A DNA stretch of 64,000 bases from Apostichopus japonicus (taxonomy: Eukaryota > Echinodermata > Holothuroidea > Aspidochirotida > Stichopodidae), in assembly GCF_037975245.1 (NCBI RefSeq), contig NC_092567.1, positions 26,084,376-26,148,375 of the forward strand, read 5' to 3'. Both the position numbers and the translations under genes were made by a program. The number at the start of each line of letters is the position of its first letter. Position 1 is the stretch's first letter. Shown piece after piece: positions 1-12,165 of the stretch. A model generated the notes under the pieces. That model was given only the letters and a program-made list of their open reading frames with translations, had not been told where the DNA came from and made no database searches.

Positions 1-292
1 TTTCAACATGTGAATCCAATTCTAGAAAGTACTTGTAAACATTTCTAAACAGAATTTATTGACAAACTAAGGCTCAAGTTAAACCGTGTAATTACAAAAT
101 TAATATCAAACTAAATTATTTATGTCGCTGTTGCTAATGGCTGCTACATTCTATGAATATCCAAGACAACTTCTACCTCGACCTTAAAAACAAAAAAATT
201 TGCCTTTCGATCTATCATATCCTATAATTTAAGCCTTGCAATAAGTCTTATCATTTCTAAAATAAATTGATTGAGAGACCAAGGTGACTTAC

Positions 293-3200
293 CTCTTTGA
301 TAAATAGAGCTTCTAATTCAAAAGAATCTAGTGAACCATCACCGTTTGTGTCGTGGAGCATAAAGAATGTCTTAGGGTTAAAGGTATCTTTCTCTAAATG
401 GTCGGTCTTCTCCCAAACATCTTCAAGTTGAGCTTTGCTTCCCTGGGAAAAATAACATTGAAGAAGAATAATAGCTTCCCTGGGAATTAAACATATGGAG
501 TCGATCGCAAAACTGCTTTGCAGTGTGGGCAAATTGCTATACAAGTTCAAAGATGCATTATAACAGTTTTTGTACTCAGAATCATAGTAATGTATAAGGA
601 CAAAGTTCTGATCTTTCAACACTGCTACAAAATTAAACACTACATTTTCCCTGTATTTTTTTCTTTTCTAATGTCGCTTTGTGCGTAAGTGGGGCTTTCT
701 ATAATTCACATATGAAAACAACTAGGCCAAATGTCAGAATAATGAAACATACTGTTTCATCCAGGGGAACCCTTAAAAACATCACATATTATAAAGCACA
801 TAAAGAGGAATAATAATAATCTGTTAACTTTAAACTGTTTTAAACAAGTATGACAAATTTCATGTCAGCTTCTCAAAGTCTGAATTTTCTAAAAATGTTT
901 TTTTGTAAACTGCTACAATTCATGCTTTCTAGCTGGGTCTCAACGCATCTTTGCAAGAATACTTGCCGATTGAAAAGGTTCTATAAATTATCACTTGACA
1001 GCAAATCCTTTTTCCTACAAGCTATCGACCTTAAAGGGTGTGAAGACTTGCCCAAAAAGAAACGTCTAATGCCTGTAATCTGACCTAGTTTCGAATGAGG
1101 TGTAACAGAAGTGTAAGACACCACCATCGATCCCAGAAAATACACACACAGCTTGCTACCATCAATAATTAGACACTAGTGTACAATCAGTACATACAGC
1201 TACGGTCAATACCAACAGCACAGTGTATAAACCATACAGCGATGGACATCTCAGGTGCAGCTAAAGATAACAAGGTATCACGTTTCATTACTGTCTGCAT
1301 TTTGTAGCGACACGAACAAAACATTACTTGCAAGCAACGGAAAGTTAACGTTTTCAGATAACCGCACGCGGTTTGGGGCGAGTCTTCAATGCCTTTAAAG
1401 ATTCATTCCTTCAAACTCACTGGATGTTTCATCTCTTTGTGGTTGTTCTTCGCTTTCTTCGCTTCCTCCCAATTTTTCACCGCTTCTGCTCGAGCCTTTT
1501 CGTCCAGCTTGTTCATCTGTTGGCGACGCCTAAGTTCTTTCTCCATCTCATATTTTTTGAAATCTGTTTTTCTTCTTTTGTCTGCTTCTTCTAAGTCAGA
1601 GGTTGCCTAAAGAAGTTGTTGCAAAGGATGTGTTTTAATGGGTTTGGTTTTCTATTTTATGATTTTTTTAACATAATATAAGTTATTAATCAAATACAAT
1701 ATGAATTCAATCTGAATAGGAATTTTAATTTAAGAAAACTTTCAATCTCTGGTTAAAATTCTTGTCAGTAATTATGAAGATATACGTTATGGTTTGGCTC
1801 TCCATTTAGAAGAATAATGATTATCACAATGCATTTTTGAAGGCACTGAAACAAACAAATGCACTATAGCAACTTAACCTTAACAAAATTAATTTTTGTT
1901 TATCAAAATGGCACTGGTTTCATTTTCATATCACTAGAAACATTCTCTGCATTACTATTCAAATATTTCTTCACCCTTTTAGCATTTACATTTTAATAGG
2001 TGAAATTTCATATTAATATCTATATGGCCAGTGGACATCACCACAACAATATTCTTCATAATCTAATAAACGTATTCAAAACATCTACTTCCAAGTTTCA
2101 ACACTTAATTCTAAAGAAAGTATTACAGTACTACTATGGATACCTACCCAATTTGCCCCATGTTAAGTACATTTTGTTGTATGTGAGAACCTCATTCAAA
2201 TTCTGTTGACATTTTTCGAACAGCTCTGTTCATTTCTAAGATACTGTATGCACATTTGAAGTTTTGATAAATCGGGGAAATTTGTTAAATATTTGCAAAC
2301 TATGACGTGGAGTGTTGCGCTCATCAAAATTTCTTATTTTAGCAATTAATAAGTTAACCCATAATTACAAGCTCACATGTGTATCATTTGAATAATATGA
2401 TGTTCCTATTTTCAAAGAAGACAAAATATTTCAAAAATTGCTGTAGGCCCAAAAACCTGTGTTCAGTGTCCTTGAAACAAAGATATAATATAACAGGAAA
2501 TAAGGCATTCACTCACTCTGCATTATCAATGTACATAATTAGCTAATGTTTATTCATAACTAAAACTAGAATTGAGAAGAGACTTGTGAAATGGTCAATC
2601 TCTGATGGATTTTGATTGGAGTTGCAGCTATTCTCATGATTTCTAATGCCTTTTAGAGTGATTAGGACAATGTTGTTAATAAGTGTCCATAGACTTTAAA
2701 TGTTGCGTTTTCCAGCATTTTTTTGAGAAAATTAAAACTTGCAATATAAAATGACAATTCTCAGCAAAATAAACATTGTTGCAAGGAGAATAAACATGTA
2801 AAGACAGAAAATCATGAGAAACACGATAAATTTGGTGAATTTGTTAAAGAAAAAAACAAAACAAGAATAACAATGCAACATACATGCAAACATTACCAAC
2901 TTACCATGCAACTTACGGTGGAATTGTGAAAATAATTAAAATTGTGAAAATAAAGGGATGACTTTGACCTGTCCCAGAAATTGGTAACAATTTGCTGTCA
3001 GTGCAGGCTACAATTTGCAATCATATTTTAATTTTGGGGCAATCAAGAAAGCCTCATCAGGGAAAGCAGCAAATCTAGCAAGTTAGAGGCTGCTAATCTA
3101 GCAAATTAGAAGTAATCATTACTGTTACCAATTCCAAATATGCCAGAGTCTTATGCTAGAGAGTTTTTACCAGGACTTTATAGGCACGGTAGAACGAGGT

Positions 3201-6200
3201 GCTAAGGTTGTGAGGAGACAGGTAAGCTAGGAGCGAAGTAAATTAGAGGTAATCATTACTGTCTCCAATTCAAAATATGCTAGAGAGTCAAATAATGGCC
3301 ACTGATACGTCATGTTCCAAATTTCCTTGCTCAGTTTTTGCTATTTTTTTATATTAACACTAAGAAGCAAACCGGCAGTTAATGCACCTTCTTGAGTTTC
3401 AGTTCATTATTTGATATGCAGCATTTTGAAGACAAGCAAAAGGTCTTTTTTTCAATGACATGAACGAATAAATATATTAATTATACCTTTGGACTACTCC
3501 CAGCATGGTTAATATACAAAATGCAGTCAAATAATATAAAATGAAAATGGATGCATGTTGTATAAAGAAAAAAGTATCATAAACATAAATAAGTTGAAAC
3601 ATGTTTAAAATGCCTGCTTTTTCTTATTTTGTTCTTCTTTTTTTTAGGGGGAGGGGGGAGGGGTTCTTCTTTTTTTTAGGGGGAGGGGGAGGGGGAGGGG
3701 GGCACAGGGTGCCTGCTACTTAAATCTATGAGCTCTGTCAAAAATCCTTTATTTTTTTCTCTTATTCCTTTTCTTTTCAAGCTGCTTATTATGTGTGTAA
3801 AGTATCAGCCTTTTACATGAAAAAGACCATAATATGGAACCCCCCTTCCCTCTCCCCTCCTCACCATCTCCACTATATTACCGTACATGGTACAAGCAAG
3901 GAAGTTTAAGAAATACTTGCTTCTTCTCTTACGGATGGACAGACAAACTAACAAGCTCCACTGACAAAGGTATCTTTCAGCAAAACTAGAGAATATTTCT
4001 GTTCACATTGAGGACACTTGGAAGCTGCACCAAGGTAAAGGATGAGCAACGTATTTAATTTATACCTTCTCAAATAGCTTTTGAAAATCATCTGGTCTGA
4101 AAGAGGAGAGGTCTTCTGGATCAACGTGGGCAATAAGATTTGAAAGGAAGGCTTCTTCAATGTGATCTGAAAATGGTTAGTAAACAATGATTGCAACAGA
4201 ATGGAAAGAGGGAATCAAATTAATTTAACCAGCAAAACAAACACCCTCAGTCACCATGGTAGCCAAAAAAAAATTAAATAAATTCTGTAGAAAAAAAAAA
4301 GGGAACCGCAACCAATTCCAAAGCAGCAAGATAATTTGCAGATTAGAGCAGGATTTTGCCTCCCAGTGCATGCTGGATTATCAGTTCTAGTTTACACAAA
4401 GATGTTGACAATGTGGCTTTTAGTTAGTCCATTACTTGTGTATTAGCTACCCTTCAGTAGTGCACAGGACACACTGTGCACAACCAGAGAAGGTAATTAA
4501 TTCATCAAACAAAAAACCAAATTAGGTTTATTTGGGCCATTACTCAGTACTGCATTATCAAGAACTAATTTTTTTAATTTCTTTTTTTTTTTTGAGGGGA
4601 GGGGGGGGGGGAAGGTGTTTGCAGGCAAACTTAGAACAAAGGCAAAAGATAACAATGCGATACAAAAGAATAAATGCAGGACCATGAAGGGGCAGTGTAA
4701 ATAAGAACCAAAAGGGGTTAGGCATGCAAGTACACTGTGTAACTAGCTGAGAAGATGCAAACAGACAACTGAAACATAAAATTCTGTTCCATCGTACATG
4801 ACCAACCTTATGTAGAAGTTTTTCAAAGTCCTTAGGTCCAAAGGCATTAGTGTTGGCTGGATCAATATGCCCTATCAAATTATCCACAAATTTACTGTCT
4901 AATGTTCTAGCACCTGAGGAGAAATATTACGATATCATAGAAACTTTTTAATTTAGGTTCGGAAATGGTCTTGGCATTATATAGGCAAATGGGTATTAAT
5001 CTCTTAAAACCTTCAGTCATAAAACTGACTTAAAACAGCTATCACTGATGTAGAACAGCAGGTTTCACAGAATTAGAAGTTATCACTGATCATTAGACTG
5101 TTCCTTCAGCCATATAAATGAGTTCTCTGTTAATGAAAGTTTACATATATCACCAAATAAAAATGTTTCTTAAGTTTGAACCAATTGCTGGTTTAAAATA
5201 TATATATTTGCTTAATTCCACACAGTTAGAGGGAATGATTTATCCTGAATTCCATAGCAAAATGTTATGCTATCTCAATTCGCTACCGGTAATTGGCTAA
5301 AAAATTGTAAACAGCCCAAGTTTTTCTCCACTTTCATGATAGATTAATAAATAAATCTTTAACATATATGTAAAAAGAGAACGAATCTATAATAGTACAT
5401 TACACAAGATAAAAAATATGGTATCTACAATTTCAATTTTCAAATTCTTCAATTTCAATTTTCATATATCAAATTCTTCAATTTCAACTTGATAATGCAA
5501 AGGAGATTTGAAAGAACACTGCACTGAAGCTGGATTATGGCTGATTTTTTTGAAAGGTTGATGTATCTACAAACCCACACCCACACTATAACATTCAGAA
5601 CAAACTGAATATTCAATATGCAGAGGAGTAGATGTTTATTCATTAACTTTAACTTACATACTAAATGAGTATGTGGTGGCATAGAAACACTTGGCAAGTG
5701 GTTTTATTGTCTTTTAGGCTTGGATTTATTCTCCTCTAAATTATAAAACCCCATAATAGAGTCCTAACCTTGTGGGTCCAAGGTAAACTGATACCTCCCC
5801 CACCCCCACCTCCCCTCCAAACCCCACCCATCCATTAGTGCTCAGTGCTTTGACAAACATTTATTTGGACATCTCTGTGTACAAGTCATTCCACTTAGTG
5901 TACTGAGCAATTAATAGCAAAATGATAGTTTTTGTTTGATCCATCTAAACTTACCACCGGTATCCATTCTCTTTCGGGCAATATTTCTTAGCCTCTGTAT
6001 TTCTAATCTCTTCAATTCATCAAGTTCTGTTCGTATATTATGATCCAACCAGTTTATTTCTTCTCCCATCTTGCCAGCCTGTTTGTGGGGGAAAAATAGT
6101 AGATAAATGAACAAATGTATGGTTGCAAACATTTATGATGCTATAGTTGCATACTGACAAACTTTGTTATTTTTTATTTTTCCAACTTGGGATGCATTAA

Positions 6201-9200
6201 CATAAGAATACACTACACTGGTATAAACTGTTAACTTCACATCCCCTTAGATAAAGTTAGATACATATATCTTATTCAAGGTCAAAACAAAAATACCAAA
6301 ATCATAAAGTGAAAAAAAAAAAAAAGGTTGTCAGCTTGACCATTTGCAATATACAAATTTGCATGCAAATTTCACAAGGATGGTTAAATTTATTATTCTT
6401 CTTTCATTTGTCAATAACAAATTTTCCTCCAGAGGACCAATTGTTTGCAGGAAGTACCTTTAAGTCATCCATGGTCATTCCTTCAAGTTTCTCCCTCATG
6501 CTTGGATCCGTCTCTAGCACCTGAATAACTTGTTCCAAGTACTTCTCGTATTCTAGACCAGTTTGCTGAAAGAGACAAGCACACACGTTCAGTAATAATT
6601 ATCTCGCAAACCAAGAAAAAGTTTACAAAATTTCAACAAACAATTTTACAACAATCACAGACACCATAATGTAACAAAATTATGGCTTTCTTTAGACGTA
6701 GCCCATACTTTTGCTTTGATATTACCAAATGATGTTATTTATTGCTTTATACAGTACAGCACTTTTGATTAATCCAAAGTAGACAATTCATTGTGAAACT
6801 GTGAACGGCTGAATGCAATAAGGGCGTGTGTACTTCTGCAGTCTATGCTACATTAATATGAATATATGTCTAGCAAACTTTATATCCATTTTGCAAAGTT
6901 GAATTTTCTTGCTATGCAATATCAGACACATTCTTTCATTTAAAACTATGAAAGATGGCCTTAGTGTTTGTGTTTTCCATTCCTAGCTTTATGTACACTG
7001 AAATTATATTGATGCAAAATAATGATTTTTACATCCAACAAGTAAACTATAACCTAGGCAACACCTGGAGTAATGATCAACATGCACAGCTCATTTATTG
7101 TATACTATCACTAATATATACACATATTTAAACAATATGAATAATTAACTTATTTGTTTTGTAAGAAGTACTTGTTTGAATAAATTCGCAGCAGTAGGCA
7201 CATAACAACATGCACAGCTCATTTAGTGTATATACTGTACAATCACTTATATACACATATTTAAACGATATGAATAATAAACTTGTTTTGTAACAAGTTA
7301 ATTGTTTGAATGAATTCACAGCAGTAGGCACATAACGATGCATTACTGTGGTCTGAGTTATGATGTGGCACTGCGTTCGTAAACTAACACATACATTTAT
7401 ATACCACATTATTACTGCAGTGTGGTTATCTTGTGTTAGTGTCAGGCTATTAGCTACTGTAGGTGTTGGCTTGATCAGGTTCAAACTAGCAATAAATTAT
7501 ATCAAACACCAGGCAACTTTTCTATGCTGTTGTCTTCCATAAAAACGCTTCTATTCATCATTCCCTGTGCTATTGAGAATAATTTTCTCCACTTTCTAAT
7601 ATGACATATTATTTAACTATGGATCCATTGAGCATTTCACGCTGTTGTCATCTATGACAACCTTCTACTCTTCATTTCCTATGCTACGAGCATTATTCTC
7701 CATTATTTACTAATACAAAATTTCTTACGACTTCCTTCATTTTTGATGCTGTTGTCATATATACATGGAACATTCCTACTTTTCATTTCATGTACCAATG
7801 ATTATTATTTCCCATAGCTTAATATGATATATTATTTGACTATTCTATCCATTGAGCATTTGATGCTGTTGTTATGTATATATAAAACGCTTGTATTCTT
7901 CATATCCTGTAAAAAATGTATTCCTTGACTAGATGCTATCCATCTAGCATTTACTGCCATAGTCATTCATGAAAACCTATAAATCATTTCCTCTACTTAA
8001 GTACTGCACATTGTGTTTCATTATTTAATATATAATTTTGTTTGAATATTCAAAAGGTCTGTGTCACATCAGGTCATCCATTATTACTGTATGATTCAGA
8101 TATGTTTGTTTTAACAAAGACAGAGAAGCTTGAAAAAGATTACACCTGGCAACAAAGTGAACAGCAATTAAACTTGACAGAATTCACCAAAGAGCAGATT
8201 ATTAATTCATAGAAAAGATATTTTTCTGACTCAAGTTTTGGAATCTCAGTTTCAGCGATTGGTCCCAGAATGAAGAAGTTTAGGAGAAAGATGAAAGAGA
8301 ATGGATATGTCAGAGAGGCTAAATTTTCAATAAACTTTTCAAGAAAAAAGTCAAAAGAAAAGAGATAATGAATTGCATTGTACCTGCTTTATAAATAAAG
8401 AAACAAAACAGATTGTAAGATTTCTAAGCAAAGCAGAAATGAAAAGAAAGAATCGGAATAGTTGTAATGATTACTGGCAAAGAAAGGTGGATAGGAGAGT
8501 CCAGGTGTAGAATTCTGGTGTTAAAAAACGTTCAGTAAATTATGGCAACACTCCTAGGGTTTCGGGGATATTAGGCTACACAAATAAATCAAAAGTTGAT
8601 GAAAACAGACATCTGAAAGGATGAACTGGAAATAGTATCACAATGAAATGATTTACAAATTTTCCTGTCCAGTTAGACCACAAAGTTACAAACAGACTTT
8701 AGTAATTTACAACATGTTTAACTGATGAATATCTGGAGGCAGAGACAGTTTATTCCTTATAAAGTGCAATAGATGAGAAAATGTGAACTGTGTCAATGAA
8801 AAAGTTGTCATAGATAGCACAGGAAAAAAAAATCCAGAAGAAAATGGTAGGGGAATGTAGATAACGGTATCACTACCAAGTCAGTCGGTGAAGTCTCCTG
8901 CTTGGTAATATTGCTGCTGAAAAGGGTGTTACACAAGGCATACAGTCATATTGCTCTCAATACTGTATGAGAAGAGGGGGGAAATGTTCTTTCAGAAGAG
9001 AAATAAGGTTTTTATTTATGGAGGAATGTTTTAGGGAATGTAAACAATGGTATCCAGAACAAGTCAGTTAGTAGAGTCTCCTGCTTGGTAATGTTGCTGC
9101 TGAAACAATATTTACAAGGTTGATAAATCAACATTGTTTATATTATGAAGCTGATTCTTGCCTTGAAAACTGGTTTCTTAATAGAAACAATTAAATTTGA

Positions 9201-10927
9201 TGCACTGCGTTATCTTGCCTTGAAAGATGTCAATCAGTCCAGTCCACTTTGTGCTGACCGATCAAAGGTCATATCAAACAATCCTTCATGCACATTCACC
9301 ACCTGTCATGTTTGAAGCTAATGATCTCATTCCATTCTTAATGCAATATAGTCTACTGTACTGTAAGGGACCTTCTCAGTATATATACATTATGGGTACA
9401 ATCAATTCAATCTATGATTTTCTATTGATTTTGAACTGATTTACATCTTTGCATATAACCTTTGCCCTCAGTTGAGAGTAGTATCCCATGAATAATATAC
9501 AGTTCACTTTCTTCTTAAATGCAGTAAGTTGAGCTGCTTCAAAACTTTGGTCTTATTTATCTTGACCTAACCCCAAAACATGTGAGATTGTGATGTGTTA
9601 TTCAAGGGTGATGTAAAAACCTTGGTAGGAATTGACATAACCCATGGATATGTGCATCACCAAGCTGAATTAAGAAGTCAAGAAGAAGTCGATGTATGTT
9701 ACAGCTCAGAGGGGTAACATATTCTCCACTACCAGTGCAAGTCTTTCCCAGTTTGCAGAAAAGGCAAATGTTTATTAAAGAAAGGAGAATGTATAAATTT
9801 ATACCAAAAATTGTAAGAATGTCAGCAATGATATTACCTGCATCATTTGTTAAACTTACAGACAAGTCCTTTAGATTTTGCTAAAATTTGAAAAATTAAA
9901 ATATATTAATATTCGAGTAGAATGACATGGTAAGGTAAGGGATTAAACAAAAGGAACACTTTCTAGGATTAATGCTCTGAAATAAAGATCCAATCAAGCT
10001 AATAAAGATACCAGTTTTTAATTTTTCCATATCAGTCAGTATGTATTTAAATGCTAAAACTGTAATGTCTTGAAGGGGTTCTCAACAGGCAACTCGCTGG
10101 CCCAATCTGGGATGCAAAGACTTTAGACCATCCCACAGAAAGTATCAGCCCACAATGTTGCACTATTCGGGCATGCCAGCCCTTAGGCTGGAACACATAT
10201 CAACCTACCCTCCACAAATTTACTATAGGGCCGGCTATAGCTATGGTGAGACTTTGCTTCTCTCCTCTTATCACTTCACCAAAACCAATGTTTCTACTTC
10301 AGCTTTGATACTACTTCATTTGTATTCCCAGAGGTTTATGGTGAAGTACTTCATCAGAGGTCAACTCCAAATTTATTACTCTCTTTGGTGAATGTTTGCA
10401 AACTGTGCATGCAGTACTATCTGGTTATGCGATATTATTGTAGTTATCTAAAACATTGGGTTTGTGGCTACTGGTCATATTTTCCTCAAGTCTTGATAAT
10501 TAAGCTTGGTTTTAGAGGGTTGTATATCTTGTTAAAGTATTACCTGTGATGCCAAATGTTATATCTAGTCTTGTATTCTTCTCTGGTACATCTGGCAGCT
10601 GTTGTGAACGGTTGTTTTAAAAGCAATTGCTAATTTTTTCTGTGGTATAGTATTGCTGAGTACTTGTAATGTACAATTGAAAAGGCTTTAAGGATTACAT
10701 TATAATGAACTTAAGATTAATTTTCAATTTTAATGATATTTTCATAATTGTTCGATAAAAGTATTAAATTAAAGGTTAAGTGTTCTTACAGGTCCATCCA
10801 TCAGAGAGTCAGGGGGTAAGGCTTCCACATCTGTCTCTTCCTCCTCACTTTGTTTGGGGTTGAGAGGAGCAAAACTGGCTGCATGGATCCAAACCACAAG
10901 TATTAATAACAGCTCTGTGAACCTCAT
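293..10927 (-). CDS. NUCB: Nucleobindin (NUCB1/NUCB2 family), 5' part of gene, truncated by window edge
   Basis: Coding exons in transcript order: 10790-10927, 6458-6565, 5955-6078, then either 4807-4913 or 4066-4166, then 1421-1606 and 293-442; the gene continues past base 1. The start ATG at 10927 opens a hydrophobic signal peptide ([20 protein letters not shown]), followed by an acidic stretch. Exon 2 ([20 protein letters not shown]...) and exon 3 (...[20 protein letters not shown]) match the nesfatin-1/DNA-binding region of nucleobindins. Exon 1421-1606 is a highly charged helix ([12 protein letters not shown]). Exon 293-442 has the family block [19 protein letters not shown], an EF hand with loop [12 protein letters not shown]. 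The family consists of Golgi/ER-lumen and secreted calcium-binding proteins that bind G-alpha subunits and DNA. The second EF hand, G-alpha motif and leucine zipper should lie left of base 1. The HP/GSKAQ junction is about four residues shorter than in human NUCB1, so a micro-exon may be missing. Identity is very secure. Confidence 0.93.
443..1420 (-). other. Nucleobindin intron
   Basis: Intron between the charged-helix exon and the EF-hand exon. A TTAA-flanked MITE fills 1031-1398, ending only 22 bp from the splice donor at 1420. Nothing else was recognised. Confidence 0.8.
1031..1398 (+). mobile_element. TTAA-flanked MITE (piggyBac-like), copy 1
   Basis: 360 bp between TTAA at 1031-1034 and TTAA at 1395-1398. 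The left end reads AGGGTGTGAAGACTTGCCC and the right end, reversed, AGGCATTGAAGACTCGCC, so the element has imperfect terminal inverted repeats of about 17 bp. Nearly identical copies lie at 15383-15750 (inverted) and 40701-41065. There is no transposase, so it is non-autonomous. TTAA duplication fits piggyBac or Kolobok superfamilies. Confidence 0.85.
1607..4065 (-). other. Nucleobindin intron with small direct repeats
   Basis: AT-rich intron. A block of about 45 bp (AAATTAGAAGTAATCATTAC...) near 3103 recurs near 3240 with a few changes. A 31-bp pyrimidine-plus-G-run block is duplicated at about 3637-3705. No coding exon was found. Confidence 0.6.
4066..4166 (-). CDS. NUCB: Nucleobindin alternative exon 4b (mutually exclusive)
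   Basis: Acceptor TTTTCAG precedes 4166 and donor AAG|GTATAA follows 4066. The exon is 101 nt, entered in phase 1 and left in phase 0. It encodes a split aspartate plus 33 residues, with core [20 protein letters not shown] and end DFQKLFEK, a paralogue of exon 4a. Only its phase-1 reading matches the family. If it is placed after exon 4a it is read in a foreign frame, and the next exon then stops at ACT TAG. Confidence 0.85.
4807..4913 (-). CDS. NUCB: Nucleobindin alternative exon 4a (mutually exclusive)
   Basis: Acceptor CTCAG precedes 4913 and donor AAG|GTTGGT follows 4807. The exon is 107 nt, entered in phase 1 and left in phase 0. It encodes a glycine split across the junction plus 35 residues, with core [20 protein letters not shown] and end DFEKLLHK. 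It aligns without gaps to the neighbouring exon 4b (14 of 33 identical, including FxxNLIxHxDP and FxPxDFxKLxxK). It corresponds to the vertebrate segment around [20 protein letters not shown]. The donor (GTTGGT) is weaker than that of exon 4b. Confidence 0.85.
4914..5954 (-). other. Nucleobindin intron
   Basis: AT-rich intron upstream of the alternative exon pair. It holds a short direct repeat of about 30 bp at 5425-5490 (TTCAATTTTCAAATTCTTC type). No exon or transposon was recognised. Confidence 0.6.
6566..10789 (-). other. Large first coding intron of nucleobindin
   Basis: A 4.2-kb intron with three repeat blocks. About 129 bp is duplicated at 7079-7207 and 7208-7336 (CATGCACAGCTCATTTA start). 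A diverged tandem repeat of roughly 107-122 bp, about four units, spans 7515-7990 (CTGTTGTCATCTATGAC landmark). A block of about 70 bp near 8855 recurs near 9030 (TCTCCTGCTTGGTAATATTG). No coding exon was found in the rest. Confidence 0.6.
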
Positions 10928-11491
10928 CGTGGAAAAATCTATAGTAAATAGAGTGTAAAAAGAATTTTATTTCTTTTCAATGATACAAACAACTGCAAGT
11001 ATTGGTTTACGTTAGGCTGGAATAAGTTAGACTTAAATTAGGCTCCTAAACCTGAAGGAAAGATATGCTTTACTTATGTACTGATGGTATTCACATCATA
11101 TTCTTTGAAACTGTTGGATGAAAAAATTAGGTAGCCTAGTCCTTTAAAAGAACTTTCACAATGTTCTATCCAACACAACACTCGGCATGTTGTTGGAGAT
11201 AAAAGATCAACCACATCGACAGTTGGGAACATTATGGTGATAAGGACGGACTGTTGTAAGGTTGGGTGCCATTTCAATAATGTAGTCCTAGCCTAGTTAC
11301 ATAAGCCTACCCACTTACTCCTTAGGCTACGTTTGCCTTCCCAACTCAGTTAGTGACTCAGTAACCCTACGCCGTATGGCACCAACATAAACCTAATAAC
11401 TATATATAGTAAAAAAGCATTCAGAAAACATTAAATTGGATGTAAGTAGTAAGACTAAGAAAAAAACTACAAGAACTCACTGTAAACTTAC

Positions 11492-11570
11492 TATGAAACG
11501 CGTTGATGTTCAGTAAATATTGAGAAAATGTATGACCTCCACGCAGTAACTTCAGTCGATCTCGCGAAAC
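11492..11570 (-). other. Possible 5' UTR exon and promoter side of nucleobindin
   Basis: A good donor, GTAAGT on the minus strand at 11486-11491, and a good acceptor (TACTATAG) just before 10938 would join a short non-coding leader to the start-codon exon. The upper limit, and whether this is really transcribed, cannot be seen. Confidence 0.3.
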
Positions 11571-11886
11571 TGAATCAACTGAATGAAAGGAAAAATTGTT
11601 GCCAACCTACACTACCGAAAATATATATCGCAACTTTTCACACACAAATTATTTTCCAATCAATATCTTCAAAATCAACTAAAATGCATTTAAAACAGTT
11701 AAACATATTATTTCAAAATATTTAGAAATATATACATATTTTTCTCAGTATTCTTCGGTATCAATAAAACAATATGTTAATGTAGTTTCGTGTTGTGGAA
11801 GGACACGTCGATCTGTAATATATATTATATATCACTATAATTTCTATGATATATATAGATATATAACTATCACTACAAATTCAATA

Positions 11887-12165
<279 letters not shown>

